Below are positions 34,386 to 43,105 of a stretch of DNA of 64,000 nucleotides, one piece after another. Position 1 is the first letter of the stretch; each line of letters starts with the position of its first letter. The position numbers were made by a program, and so were the translations under genes. A model generated the notes under the pieces. The model searched no databases, was not told where the DNA came from, and saw only the letters and a list, made by a program, of their open reading frames with translations. The stretch is from Lacipirellula limnantheis (GTDB lineage: Bacteria > Planctomycetota > Planctomycetia > Pirellulales > Lacipirellulaceae), in assembly GCF_007746075.1 (NCBI RefSeq), contig NZ_CP036339.1:6566028-6630027 (forward strand). The letters run 5' to 3'.

Positions 34386-34393
34386 GGAGCCGG

Positions 34394-34493
34394 TCAGTTC
34401 TCAGTAGTCCGTTGTCCGTTGCGAAATGCACGAACCCGCGATCGACTTCAAACCCAACCAGCGACTGACAACGGACCACTGACCACGGACAAC
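34394..34493. repeat. Inverted CAGTGGTCCGTTGTC words
   Basis: Left CAGTAGTCCGTTGTCCGTTG and right CTGACAACGGACCACTGACC plus ACGGACAAC. It fills the gap before sixA, ending 5 bases before its ATG, so no ordinary ribosome binding site is present. Confidence 0.75.
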
Positions 34494-34497
34494 CTCC

Positions 34498-34986
34498 ATG
34501 CACCTCTACATCATCCGCCACGCCTGGGCCTACGAGCATGGCGATCCTCGCTGGCCCGACGATTCGCAGCGACCGTTGGAGCCAGAAGGCGCCGAGCGGT
34601 TCGCCCAAGTCGTCAAACTCCTCGCCGAACGCGGCTTCGCGCCCGAAGCCATCGCCACGAGCCCCTATTTCCGCTGCCGCCAGACCGCCGAGATCGCGGC
34701 CGCACATTCCGCCCATTCGCCGCAGCTTGTCGAACTCGCAAGCTTGAAACCTGGCAGCAACTTTGACGAACTGATTGAGTGGACGCGACGGCATCAAGCC
34801 GAGTCGGTCGCCTGGGTCGGTCACGCTCCCGACGTGAGTTACCTCGCGGCCGCGCTCATCGGCGAGGGCGACGCCGTGATTCGCTTTGCCAAAGGCGCCG
34901 TCGCATCGATTCGCATCGAAGGCCCGCTCGGCGTCGGTTGCGGCGAGCTGCAGTGGCATGTCACCGCAAAGTTGCTCGGCGTCTAG
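34498..34986 (+). CDS. sixA: Phosphohistidine phosphatase SixA-type
   Basis: 162 aa, the usual length. The histidine-phosphatase RHG/RHA motif is at the N-terminus (LYIIRHAWAYEHGD, His8), the second catalytic histidine in AWVGHAPDVS (His109), and arginines in YFRCRQTAEIA complete the phosphate pocket. SixA removes phosphate from histidine-containing phosphotransfer proteins; the cognate phosphorelay is not encoded nearby. The 5' untranslated region is made of repeat words. Confidence 0.9.
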   Translation: MHLYIIRHAWAYEHGDPRWPDDSQRPLEPEGAERFAQVVKLLAERGFAPEAIATSPYFRCRQTAEIAAAHSAHSPQLVELASLKPGSNFDELIEWTRRHQAESVAWVGHAPDVSYLAAALIGEGDAVIRFAKGAVASIRIEGPLGVGCGELQWHVTAKLLGV

Positions 34987-35051
34987 CCATCATGCCAGTG
35001 ACTTGGGATAACCGATGCTAGGGAGACGCAGCGTCATCCCAAACCGGATGT

Positions 35052-35123
35052 GTCATCGTGAGCGAAGCGAAGGATCTAGCGTCTTAAGCGAGATCCCAGA
35101 TTCTTCGCTTCACTCAGAATGAC
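35052..35123. repeat. GTCATCCTGAGC family, paired copy
   Basis: GTCATCGTGAGCGAAGCGAA on the left and AGATTCTTCGCTTCACTCAG followed by AATGAC on the right: an imperfect inverted pair of about 30 bases per arm. Confidence 0.85.
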
Positions 35124-35162
35124 CAGTAGAGCGAAGACTGCTAGCAAGGAAGCCGAATTTGC

Positions 35163-36791
35163 ATGGCACAGCACGGCAAGTTTGATTGCGTCATCATCGG
35201 CGGCGGCCACAACGGCCTCGTCTGCGCCGCGTACCTCGCGAAGGCGGGTCGCAGCGTCTGCGTGCTCGAACGCCGCCACGTCCTCGGCGGCTGCGCGACC
35301 ACCGAAGAACTGTGGCCGGGCTATAAGGTGTCGACCGCCGCGTATGTGATCAGCCTGTTTCAGATGGGGATCCTGCGCGAGCTGCGGCTGCCGCAGTACG
35401 GGCTTGAAATCCTGCCGCGCAATCCGTCGTCGTTCACGCCGCTCCCCGACGGTCGCAGCCTCACGCTCGGCCCCGATCCGGCGCTAGCCGAGCGCGAGAT
35501 CAGCAAGTTCAGCATCCGCGACGCCACCGCCTACCCGCGCTATAACGCCCTGCTTGAGAGAATCGCCGCGACGCTCGAACCGGCCCTCAACGAAACGGCG
35601 CCCGACCCGCTGCCGCTCCCCGAGCATTGGCGCAAGATCGGCATGGGCAAGCGGCTGCGCGACGGCAAGAAGCTCTGGCAACTCCACGGCGCGATGAAGG
35701 CCCTCGGCCCCGACCTGCCTGAAGCAGTCGAGATTCTCACCGGCGCCGCACGGCCAATCCTCGAACGCTGGTTCGAGAGCGAGATCCTCAAAGCCACGCT
35801 CGCCACCGACGCGATCATCGGCGCCTTCACGGGCATCAGCTCGCCCGGCAGTGCGTACGTGCTGCTTCACCATGTGATGGGGGAAGCAGGCGGCGCACGC
35901 GGCGTGTGGGGCTACGTCCGCGGCGGCATGGGCGGACTCGCGACGGCCCTCGAAAAGGCCTGCCGCGATCTGGGCGTCGACGTCCGGCGTGACTCGCCGG
36001 TCAACTCGATCCGCACCGATCGCCACGGCGCCTGCGGCGTCGGCCTCGAAGACGGCACTCAGATCGAATCGCGCGTCATCGCCTCGAGCGTCGACGCTCA
36101 CGTCACGTTCGAGCGGTTGCTCGATCCTCAGATCCTCCCCGAGGAGTTCCGCACCGCGGTCTCGCGCATCGACTACAGCAGCGCGTCGGCGAAGATCAAC
36201 GTCGCCCTCTCCGAGCCGCCGCAATTCACCGCGCTGCCAGGCACTGGCGTGATGCCGCACCACCACGGCACGATGCACATCGGACCGACGCTCGACTATC
36301 TCGACCGCGCTTACGACGAAGCGAAGTACGGCGAGCCGAGCAGCAGCCCGATCCTCGAGATGACGATGGCGACGAGCGTCGATGAGACGCTCGCCCCGCC
36401 TGGCAAGCACATCCTCTCGATGTTCGTGCAGTACGCGCCGTACAAGCTGGCGAGCGGCACCTGGGACGAACGCAAAGAAGCGTTCGCCGACCGCTGCATC
36501 GAGGTGCTGGCTCAGTACGCCCCGAACGTGCCGAAGGCGATCGAGCATCGGCAGGTTCTCAGCCCGCTCGATCTGGAGCGGGTCTACGGCATCACCGGCG
36601 GCAACATCATGCAAGGGGCGATGTCCCCTCACCAGCTCTACTGCTTCCGCCCCGTGGCGGGCTGGGCGGATCACCGCACCCCGGTGCCGGGCCTCTACCT
36701 CTGCGGCGCCGCCAGCCACCCCGGCGGCGGCGTGATGGGCTCCTGCGGCAAGAACGCCGCGACCGAAATCCTGCGGGATAAAGCGTGGTAG
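35163..36791 (+). CDS. NAD(P)/FAD-dependent oxidoreductase, phytoene-desaturase-like (PYROXD2 type)
   Basis: 542 aa. The N-terminal dinucleotide-binding motif is intact (CVIIGGGHNGLVCAAYLAKA), followed by the GG motif (VLGGCATTEE). The C-terminal FAD-closing motif reads GLYLCGAASHPGGGVMGSCG. The overall pattern matches the carotenoid-desaturase superfamily branch called PYROXD2. Redox substrate unknown; no carotenoid genes are adjacent. AAGGAAG about 11 bases before the ATG supports the start. Confidence 0.9.
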   Translation: MAQHGKFDCVIIGGGHNGLVCAAYLAKAGRSVCVLERRHVLGGCATTEELWPGYKVSTAAYVISLFQMGILRELRLPQYGLEILPRNPSSFTPLPDGRSLTLGPDPALAEREISKFSIRDATAYPRYNALLERIAATLEPALNETAPDPLPLPEHWRKIGMGKRLRDGKKLWQLHGAMKALGPDLPEAVEILTGAARPILERWFESEILKATLATDAIIGAFTGISSPGSAYVLLHHVMGEAGGARGVWGYVRGGMGGLATALEKACRDLGVDVRRDSPVNSIRTDRHGACGVGLEDGTQIESRVIASSVDAHVTFERLLDPQILPEEFRTAVSRIDYSSASAKINVALSEPPQFTALPGTGVMPHHHGTMHIGPTLDYLDRAYDEAKYGEPSSSPILEMTMATSVDETLAPPGKHILSMFVQYAPYKLASGTWDERKEAFADRCIEVLAQYAPNVPKAIEHRQVLSPLDLERVYGITGGNIMQGAMSPHQLYCFRPVAGWADHRTPVPGLYLCGAASHPGGGVMGSCGKNAATEILRDKAW

Positions 36792-36990
36792 AAGGGTTCA
36801 GCGGTCGGGTTTCAGGGTTCAGATAAATGCGAGCCGGGTCGTCCTCGCCCCCGGCGTTTGTGGTGATTAGCAACCGCTCGCGAACCTAGTCCCTCGATAC
36901 CGCCCCTCTTATACTAAGACAACAGCGAACGACCGCGCTGATCTGCAGATGATGTCGTGATGCCGGGGGCGAGGACGCCCCGGCTCGCTC
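36792..36990. repeat. Inverted GCGAGCCGGG pair before sufU
   Basis: GGGTTCAG words (36797-36822) are followed by GCGAGCCGGGTCGTCCTCGC; the complementary arm GGCGAGGACGCCCCGGCTCG ends near 36988. The two arms lie about 110 bases apart. Confidence 0.8.
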
Positions 36991-37044
36991 TTTCTCTATT
37001 GCCCCGCCATTTACTGTCGCGCTGCGACGCCTGCCGGCTTGCTC

Positions 37045-37440
37045 ATGCCTTCCGAAGAAGAACTTTATCAGGAACACATCCTCGACCACTACGAGGATCC
37101 GTTTCACCGCGGGCATCTGACGAGCGCGACCCACGCGCATGAGGACAAGAACCCCCTCTGCGGCGACGTCGTCCGGATCGAGCTGGAGCTGAACGACGAC
37201 GGCAAGATCAAGAACGTCTACTTCGACGGCCAGGGTTGCGTCATCAGCCAAGCGTCGGCCTCGATGCTGATCGAAGAGATGTACGGCAAAACCGTCGACG
37301 AGCTAAAGAGTTTCTCGGCGGAGGACATGCTCGCGCTCTACGGTCCGCGGCTCACTCCCAACCGACAGAAGTGTTGTTTGCTGTCCTGGAAGGTGCTGCA
37401 ATCGGCGGTTCACTCTCCCGTTAACGAAACAGAAGATTAA
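37045..37440 (+). CDS. sufU: SufU-type iron-sulfur cluster assembly protein
   Basis: 131 aa from the ATG at 37045; a TTG two codons upstream is in frame. The three conserved cysteines of NifU/IscU-like proteins are visible: NPLCGDVV, GQGCVISQASASM and QKCCLLSWKVL (with the adjacent Cys). The spacing, with an insertion before the third cysteine compared to IscU, is typical of SufU, which accepts sulfur from SufS in a zinc-dependent way. sufS follows 84 bases downstream, supporting a functional pair. Confidence 0.93.
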   Translation: MPSEEELYQEHILDHYEDPFHRGHLTSATHAHEDKNPLCGDVVRIELELNDDGKIKNVYFDGQGCVISQASASMLIEEMYGKTVDELKSFSAEDMLALYGPRLTPNRQKCCLLSWKVLQSAVHSPVNETED

Positions 37441-37515
37441 CCGCGGAGTTCGCAGAGGCCACAGAGGAAGTCACTTGTTTTTCTTCTCCATGCCCTCTGC
37501 GCCCTCTGCGGTGAA
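37438..37515. repeat. CGCAGAGG inverted repeat in the sufU-sufS gap
   Basis: Left TTAACCGCGGAGTTCGCAGA and GGCCACAGAGG; right CCCTCTGCGCCCTCTGCGGT. It starts at the sufU stop codon and fills the gap. The same style appears at 52727-52857. Confidence 0.75.
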
Positions 37516-37524
37516 AGAATTCAA

Positions 37525-38826
37525 TTGACTGATCTTGCAACAAGAAGCATCGATCGCACCGCTCTGCTGCCGGTCGCGCTGCGCAACGACTTCCCGATCC
37601 TTAGCGAAGAAGTCGGCGATCATCAACCGCTCGCGTTTCTCGACAACGCCGCCAGCACGCAGCGGCCGCGGCAGGTGATCGACGCCCTCAGCGGCGTTTA
37701 CGAGCGAACTTACGCCAACGTCCACCGCGGCATCCACACCCTCAGCGAGCTGAGCACCGAGCAGTACGAGACGGCCCGCCACCGCGTCCAGCGGTTGATC
37801 AACGCTCGCCAGCTCCACGAAGTGATCTTCACCTCGGGAACCACCGCGTCAATCAATACCGTCGCCCGCAGCTGGGGCGATGCGAACCTGCGCGCCGGCG
37901 ACGAGGTGCTCCTCTCGGTGATGGAGCATCACTCGAACCTCGTCCCCTGGCAGCAGACGGCCGAGCGAACCGGCGCCGTACTGCGGCACATCCCCCTGAC
38001 CGACGACGGCCGACTCGACATGGAAGCCTTCGAGCGGCTACTGACCGATCGGACCAAACTGGTCGCCGTCACCGCCGTGTCGAACACCCTCGGCACGATC
38101 AACCCCGTCGCCGAGATCATCGCCAAAGCCCACGCGGCCGGCGCGCTTGTGCTGATCGATGCGGCCCAGAGCGTGCCACACCTCGCCGTCGACGTGCAGG
38201 CGCTTGACGTGGACTTCCTCGCCTTCAGCGGCCACAAGATGCTCGGCCCCTCGGGCGTCGGCGTCCTCTACGGCAAGGAAGCACTGCTCGACGCGATGCC
38301 CCCGTTCCTCGGCGGCGGCAGCATGATCAACGAGGTGAAGCTCAGCAGCTTCACCCCCGCGGCGCTCCCCGCGAAGTTCGAAGCCGGCACGCCGCCGATC
38401 GTGCCCGCCATCGGCATGAGCGCCGCGATCGACTACCTCCAGTCGGTCGGCCTCGACGCGATTCACCGCCACGAATCGGAGCTGACCCGCTACGCCTACG
38501 ACGCCCTCTCGCAAATCGAAGGGCTGCGGATCCTCGGCCCCGCGCCGGAGCATCGCGCGGGACTAGTAAGCTTCGCCTTCGACCGGATCCACGCCCACGA
38601 GTTCGCCCAGGTGCTGAACGACCAGTTCGGCGTCGCCGTCCGCGCGGGCCACCACTGCACGCAACCGCTCCACGCCCACCTCGGCATCGCCGCCAGCACG
38701 CGGGCGAGTTTTTATCTCTACAACACGCTGGAAGAAGTCGACCGGCTGATCGAAGGCGTCCTCGCCGTGCAGCGGATGTTCGCACCTCAGGGTCGACAGC
38801 GTAAACGTCGCAAGCCGGACGAGTAA
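37525..38826 (+). CDS. sufS: Cysteine desulfurase SufS
   Basis: 433 aa from a TTG. PLP Schiff-base lysine in SGHKMLGPSGVGVLYGK; persulfide cysteine in RAGHHCTQPLH; N-terminal YLDNAAS-like LAFLDNAASTQRP. These identify a group II desulfurase (SufS/CsdA). It releases sulfur from cysteine for Fe-S clusters, together with SufU. The last 20 residues (RQRKRRKPDE) are basic and probably flexible. sufBCD are not in the window. Confidence 0.95.
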   Translation: MTDLATRSIDRTALLPVALRNDFPILSEEVGDHQPLAFLDNAASTQRPRQVIDALSGVYERTYANVHRGIHTLSELSTEQYETARHRVQRLINARQLHEVIFTSGTTASINTVARSWGDANLRAGDEVLLSVMEHHSNLVPWQQTAERTGAVLRHIPLTDDGRLDMEAFERLLTDRTKLVAVTAVSNTLGTINPVAEIIAKAHAAGALVLIDAAQSVPHLAVDVQALDVDFLAFSGHKMLGPSGVGVLYGKEALLDAMPPFLGGGSMINEVKLSSFTPAALPAKFEAGTPPIVPAIGMSAAIDYLQSVGLDAIHRHESELTRYAYDALSQIEGLRILGPAPEHRAGLVSFAFDRIHAHEFAQVLNDQFGVAVRAGHHCTQPLHAHLGIAASTRASFYLYNTLEEVDRLIEGVLAVQRMFAPQGRQRKRRKPDE

Positions 38827-38859
38827 ACGAAAACAAACATAACTGCATGCGCACGCGGC

Positions 38860-39687
38860 TTACTTCTCCGCGGCCGCCCCGAAGCGAGTTCTTACCGACA
38901 GCCCGCATCCAATCGCGAAGACCGCCAGCGTTGAACTCGCGGGTTCGGGCACGATGTCGTCCGGATAGAACGTGAGCCCTGATGGCTGCGACACTGTCGA
39001 GCCTATGGTTGAAATACCGCCAGTGCCTAGATCAATTGTGAAGAGCGAATAGTTCGCTCCTTGAGAACCAATGCCGTACATCACGTTCTCGCCTGGATGA
39101 AACGCCAGCGTGGTGACGTCGAGCGACAGATCTGAGAAAAGCGGCGCCACGGCGCCGCTGGTTTTGTTGATCGTCACCATCGAGTCGCCCGCGGCGCCGT
39201 ACAACACGCCGTTCTGATCGAACTCAATCGCGTTGAGCGGCTGATTGACCGTCGCCACGAGTTGCGTGGCATACCCGACGAGCGCGATCGTGTAGAGATT
39301 CATGCTCGCACCTTCGTCGGTCAGAGCGTACAACTGACGCGTGACATTGTCGAATGCGAGCAATTTGGGCTGCACAGGCAAGGCATTGCTGAATGCAACC
39401 AACCCATCCTTTTCGTCGATTCCAATGATTGACGTCTGAACTCCGCCAGAGAACTTAAGCAAGCCGTACAGCGTAGTCGTGTCACTGAGTTCGGGATCGC
39501 CGGCAATGTCGTTAACAAGCTGGTCGAAGGCGCCAGTGTTTCCAAGCGCCGCACCAGAGCCGGTCGCTTCATCGACTTTGTAGAAGGTGCGATCCGATCC
39601 TGCACTGACTGCATAAAGGCTAAACGTGGCGGAACTAGCCGCCTGAGCAAGAACGAGGGTCAATGCCGCCGCAAGAACTGCCTTCAT
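38860..39687 (-). CDS. PEP-CTERM sorting domain protein
   Basis: 275 aa from the ATG at 39687, which has a strong GGGAGGAG ribosome binding site. A signal peptide (MKAVLAAALTLVLAQAASSA) is followed by a beta-rich domain with repeated short segments such as TRQLYALTD, NGVLYGAA and ENVMYGIG, suggesting a beta-propeller of about five or six blades. The C-terminus has VPEPASSTLAVFAIGCGLSV with a short arginine-containing tail: the PEP-CTERM sorting signal recognised by exosortase, so the protein is exported to the envelope or matrix. A candidate promoter lies upstream. Confidence 0.88.
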   Translation of the reverse strand: MKAVLAAALTLVLAQAASSATFSLYAVSAGSDRTFYKVDEATGSGAALGNTGAFDQLVNDIAGDPELSDTTTLYGLLKFSGGVQTSIIGIDEKDGLVAFSNALPVQPKLLAFDNVTRQLYALTDEGASMNLYTIALVGYATQLVATVNQPLNAIEFDQNGVLYGAAGDSMVTINKTSGAVAPLFSDLSLDVTTLAFHPGENVMYGIGSQGANYSLFTIDLGTGGISTIGSTVSQPSGLTFYPDDIVPEPASSTLAVFAIGCGLSVRTRFGAAAEK

Positions 39688-39741
39688 GAGTCTCCTCCCG
39701 ACGCAAATTGAGTCCGATGTTAACCGATCATCTCGATCCGG

Positions 39742-39770
39742 ATTGTAACCCTCGGCCAATAAGACTGCAA
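39742..39770 (-). promoter_or_regulatory. Candidate promoter of the PEP-CTERM gene
   Basis: Minus-strand TTGCAG (39770-39765), 17 bases, TACAAT (39747-39742), a 5/6 -10. The -10 ends 54 bases before the ATG at 39687. Confidence 0.5.
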
Positions 39771-39828
39771 ACAAAACGCTATGATAAACTCCATTAATCC
39801 AATGCTGTTTAGTGCATCGCCTCGAAAT

Positions 39829-40113
39829 CTACGTTTTGCGCTCACTGTGACCTAGCTCTTTCTGCGGCGCGATCCGGTCTCTCACCAGCTGCTTCAGCTC
39901 CTTGATATCCGGAAACCCTTCCCGCTCCGCGCGATCCCAGACGAGCTCCTCGCCGACGCGAATCTGAAACACGCCGCCCGTCCCCGGCGCCAGCGCCACC
40001 TCGCCCAGCTCGTCGACGAACGTCGTCAGCAGTTCCTGAGCCATCCAAGCGGCTCGCAACAGCCACCGGCATTGAGTGCAGTAGACGATCTCGACGCGCG
40101 GCGAACGGCTCAT
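39829..40113 (-). CDS. SelT/SelW/SelH family thioredoxin-like protein
   Basis: 94 aa. The redox motif is CTQC (Cys12, Cys15) directly after the first strand (RVEIVYCTQCRWLLRA); eukaryotic SelW has selenocysteine at the second position, here a normal cysteine. The family ends with FPDIKELKQLVRDRI, also seen. Thought to be a small redox protein; partners unknown. Confidence 0.9.
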   Translation of the reverse strand: MSRSPRVEIVYCTQCRWLLRAAWMAQELLTTFVDELGEVALAPGTGGVFQIRVGEELVWDRAEREGFPDIKELKQLVRDRIAPQKELGHSERKT

Positions 40114-40218
40114 TTGATCTTCCTCAGGCTAGCCCGCCGGCTTGAATTTTCCCTCGGCCGGCTCGCTTGTTATATTAATACCGGCCCCGCTCCTCGAACA
40201 ATCAACGGAACCGCCCCC

Positions 40219-41133
40219 ATGCGATTGCCCAGTCCGTTTCCGCAGCAACAACCGCGTGGCTACAGCAGCGGTCGCTCACCGTTTGGCGGCCGGTCGGACG
40301 GACGTTCGAACGGCCTCAAGACCCGGCTGCTCATCGCGCTGGCGATCGTCGGATTCGCTGTCATTAGCTACTACCTGAAGCCGGGCGACGTGAACGAAGT
40401 CACTGGCGAGGTCGAGCGGGTGGCGCTGATTGATCCCGAGGAAGAGATCCAACTTGGTTTTCAGGCCGCGCCCGAAATGGTCGACATGCACGGCGGCGTG
40501 TCACGCGACGGACGCGGCCAGCGGCAGGTGCAAGAGGTCGGCGATGAGTTGTTGACGGCTCTCGACGTGGATCTCAAGCAGCACGATCGCCAGAACCCGT
40601 ATCGCAAGGCCTTTCGCTTCACGCTGCTGGCAGACCCGCAAACAGTGAACGCCTTCGCCCTGCCGGGCGGACCGGTCTTTATCACTCAGGCGCTCTACGA
40701 CAAGTTCACCACCAAGGGCCAACTCGCCGGCGTGCTCGGCCACGAAATCGGCCACGTCCTGTCACGTCACGCCAACAAGCAAATGGCCCGGCAAGGAATG
40801 TTCCAAGGGATCGCTGGCGCCGTCGGCGTGCTGGGCGGCGACATGAATAGCGCGCAGATGGGTCAGATGGTCTCCTCGGTGCTGAGCACCAGTTACGGAC
40901 GCGACGCCGAACTGGAAAGCGACAAATGGGGCGTCCGGCTGATGGCATTGGCGGGCTACGACCCCAGATCGATGATCGACGTCATGAAGATCCTCGATGA
41001 AGCGAGCGGCGGCCGCGGCGGGCCGCCGGAGTTCCTAAGCACCCACCCCAAACCAGCGAATCGCGTTGAGTACATCAAGCAGGTGATCGCCGCGGAGTTT
41101 CCCGACGGCGTGCCCGCTGGCCTGGAGCCGTAG
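40219..41133 (+). CDS. M48 family metalloprotease
   Basis: 304 aa from the ATG at 40219; the open frame to 40072 overlaps the opposite gene. A glycine/arginine-rich head precedes a membrane segment at about residues 35-53. The zinc motif is HEIGH (175-179) followed by RHANKQMARQ; the third ligand is Glu233 in ELESDKWG. It lacks N-terminal HtpX-like multiple membrane spans and resembles BepA/LoiP-type envelope proteases that handle misfolded outer-membrane proteins. Followed by a palindromic repeat between converging genes. Confidence 0.9.
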   Translation: MRLPSPFPQQQPRGYSSGRSPFGGRSDGRSNGLKTRLLIALAIVGFAVISYYLKPGDVNEVTGEVERVALIDPEEEIQLGFQAAPEMVDMHGGVSRDGRGQRQVQEVGDELLTALDVDLKQHDRQNPYRKAFRFTLLADPQTVNAFALPGGPVFITQALYDKFTTKGQLAGVLGHEIGHVLSRHANKQMARQGMFQGIAGAVGVLGGDMNSAQMGQMVSSVLSTSYGRDAELESDKWGVRLMALAGYDPRSMIDVMKILDEASGGRGGPPEFLSTHPKPANRVEYIKQVIAAEFPDGVPAGLEP

Positions 41134-41170
41134 CGACGTCTTTCTCGCGCCGGCGAATGGACGCCGCCTG

Positions 41171-41196
41171 GGACTGGTCGCTTCAGCGACCAGTCC
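41171..41196. repeat. GGACTGGTCGCT palindrome, copy 2
   Basis: Between the converging 3' ends of the M48 and radical SAM genes; arms GGACTGGTCGCT/AGCGACCAGTCC. Confidence 0.9.
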
Positions 41197-41216
41197 GAAG
41201 TGCCAGATCGGCGTCG

Positions 41217-42305
41217 TTAAAAGAGGGGCAGTTGGCCCCCCGCAATCCGCGGCGGGCGAAACGCCTCGCGATTGAGCGCCGGCGACTCGCCGGCGAGGCC
41301 GTAACGCTTCGAGAACACGCGGAACGTCTGCTCGATCTGTTCGGCCAGCGGACCCGTGCCGCGCATCCGCTGGCCGAACTCAGTGGTGTTGAGCTTTCCG
41401 CCGCGGGCGTCGCGGATGAAGGCTTCGACCTTGGCGGCATGATTCGGCCGTTGGCGTCGGATCCAGTCGAGAAACACGTCCTGTACCGTCGAAGGGAGCC
41501 GCAAGAGCGTGTGATGGGAGCGCACCGCGCCCGCTTCGCTCGCGGCCTTCAGGATGGCGGGCACTTCGCTATCGGTCAGGCCGGGAACGATCGGACCGAT
41601 CATGACGTGCGTCGGAACACCGGCGGCGGATAGCGTTTCGATCGCCCGGAGTCGCGCCGCTGGGGCGCTTGTACGCGGCTCCATGACGCGAGCCAGCGAC
41701 TGATCGAGCGTGGTGACGCTGATCGCCACGCGCACGGCATCATGAGCCGCTAGCTCCTGCAGGAGATCGACGTCGCGCGCCACCAGGGCGTTCTTCGTGA
41801 TGATGCCGATCGGTTGCCGGCACTCGACAGCCACCGCGAGGCAACCTCGCGTCAACTGAAACTCTCGCTCGGCCGGCTGATAGCAATCGGTCACGCCCGA
41901 AAAAACGATCGTTTCGGCGTTCCACTGCGGTCGGGCGAGAAACTGCCGCAGCAGTTCGGGAGCGCGGCGTTTTACCAAGATCTTCGTTTCGAAGTCGATT
42001 CCCGCGCTCATCCCAAGGTACTCATGCCCCGGTCGGGCGTAACAGTAGCTGCAGCCATGCGCGCAACCGCGGTAGGGGTTGACGCTGTAGTTGAACGACA
42101 CGTCGGGGCTGTCGTTCGTGGCGACGATCGTTTGCGAATGGTCGTCGAGATACTCGGTCGCGGGACGGTCCAGTGAGTCCAGATAGTCGGCGTCCTCGGC
42201 CACGTGCTCAAAATCGTCGAGCCGCTGCGTGCGCAAGTAGGGATTGTCCGGCTGGACCGCGGCCGCCCGGCCTCGGATGTTCGGGCGATGATTGCGGCCG
42301 CTCAT
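41217..42305 (-). CDS. PA0069 family radical SAM protein (SplB-like)
   Basis: 362 aa from the ATG at 42305. The 4Fe-4S motif CxxxCxxC reads CAHGCSYCYARP, preceded by FNYSVNPYRG, which is the hallmark of this family. The remainder of the radical SAM barrel is intact (VVFSGVTDCYQPAEREFQLT-like segment, ISVTTLDQSLARVMEP). The family is distantly similar to spore photoproduct lyase, but its own substrate is unknown. Confidence 0.92.
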   Translation of the reverse strand: MSGRNHRPNIRGRAAAVQPDNPYLRTQRLDDFEHVAEDADYLDSLDRPATEYLDDHSQTIVATNDSPDVSFNYSVNPYRGCAHGCSYCYARPGHEYLGMSAGIDFETKILVKRRAPELLRQFLARPQWNAETIVFSGVTDCYQPAEREFQLTRGCLAVAVECRQPIGIITKNALVARDVDLLQELAAHDAVRVAISVTTLDQSLARVMEPRTSAPAARLRAIETLSAAGVPTHVMIGPIVPGLTDSEVPAILKAASEAGAVRSHHTLLRLPSTVQDVFLDWIRRQRPNHAAKVEAFIRDARGGKLNTTEFGQRMRGTGPLAEQIEQTFRVFSKRYGLAGESPALNREAFRPPRIAGGQLPLF

Positions 42306-42515
42306 AGGTTGGTGCCAGGGATCCGGTCTGCTATTGCCCAGTCGTGAGGGCAGCCAGCTAATGATTGTGTACATTTGTTCATTTTTCCGTCAAGTCGAGT
42401 TGCAAGAATCAGCGTTTCCAATGTCAGCACTCGATGCGTAGGATTTGTGTTGAGTCGACGGCGCCGTTCCCATGATCGCCCGGCTATCCAATCCAACACA
42501 TTCGGCCTCCCGCTG

Positions 42516-42986
42516 ATGATTCAGACCCTCCTGCTCTTCGTCTTCGGCTATATCATCCTGGAGATGACGCTGTTGATCACGCTCGGTCGCGCGCTGGGAC
42601 TGTTCTGGACGCTCGCACTGGTGCTCGGCGCCGGCTTCGCCGGAGCGTGGTTGGCTCGGCGCGAAGGCCTGCGATCGACGCTCCGGATGCGCAATCAGCT
42701 GGCGGCAGGCGCGTTCCCGGCAGCGGAGATGACCGACGGCGTGCTGATCGCCATCGCCGCGGTCCTGCTGATCATTCCGGGCGTGCTGGGCGACGTCATT
42801 GGGCTGGCGCTGCTATTTCCGCCGACGCGGGCCCTCATCAAGGCAGCGCTCGCGGCGAAGTTCGCCAAGGTAGCGACGATTGGTCGCTTTACGGTCGACC
42901 AGGCGGGGCCCGCTGGCGGGGCGCCGGGCGGGGGCGATCGGATTATCGAGGCGCGGGTGATCGAAACTCGCGTGGTGGACGAATGA
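42516..42986 (+). CDS. fxsA: FxsA family membrane protein
   Basis: 156 aa from the ATG at 42516. Four hydrophobic stretches, starting with LLLFVFGYIILEMTLLITLG, which carries the conserved E of the family, and ending with LIIPGVLGDVIGLALLFPP (the conserved PG..D.ig). FxsA was named for suppressing F-plasmid exclusion of phage T7; the cellular role is unknown. The C-terminus (about 35 residues) is glycine-rich and cytoplasmic. Confidence 0.92.
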   Translation: MIQTLLLFVFGYIILEMTLLITLGRALGLFWTLALVLGAGFAGAWLARREGLRSTLRMRNQLAAGAFPAAEMTDGVLIAIAAVLLIIPGVLGDVIGLALLFPPTRALIKAALAAKFAKVATIGRFTVDQAGPAGGAPGGGDRIIEARVIETRVVDE

Positions 42987-43035
42987 GTTGGGCGAGCAAG
43001 TGAGACCAGCCAGCGCGCGGCGCGGAGGCCGCATT

Positions 43036-43061
43036 GGACTGGTCGCTTAAGCGACCAGTCC
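43036..43061. repeat. GGACTGGTCGCT palindrome, copy 3
   Basis: A fully palindromic version (centre TTAA), between the converging 3' ends of fxsA and the cytochrome c peroxidase gene. Confidence 0.9.
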
Positions 43062-43105
43062 GCAGTGCGGTTGATGCTCCACTCGATTGCGGAAGGGGTT
43101 AAAGG

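Noticed and set aside
39829..40113. Selenoprotein in the SelW-like gene
   Set aside because: The redox motif is CxxC with ordinary cysteines; no in-frame TGA at the second position.
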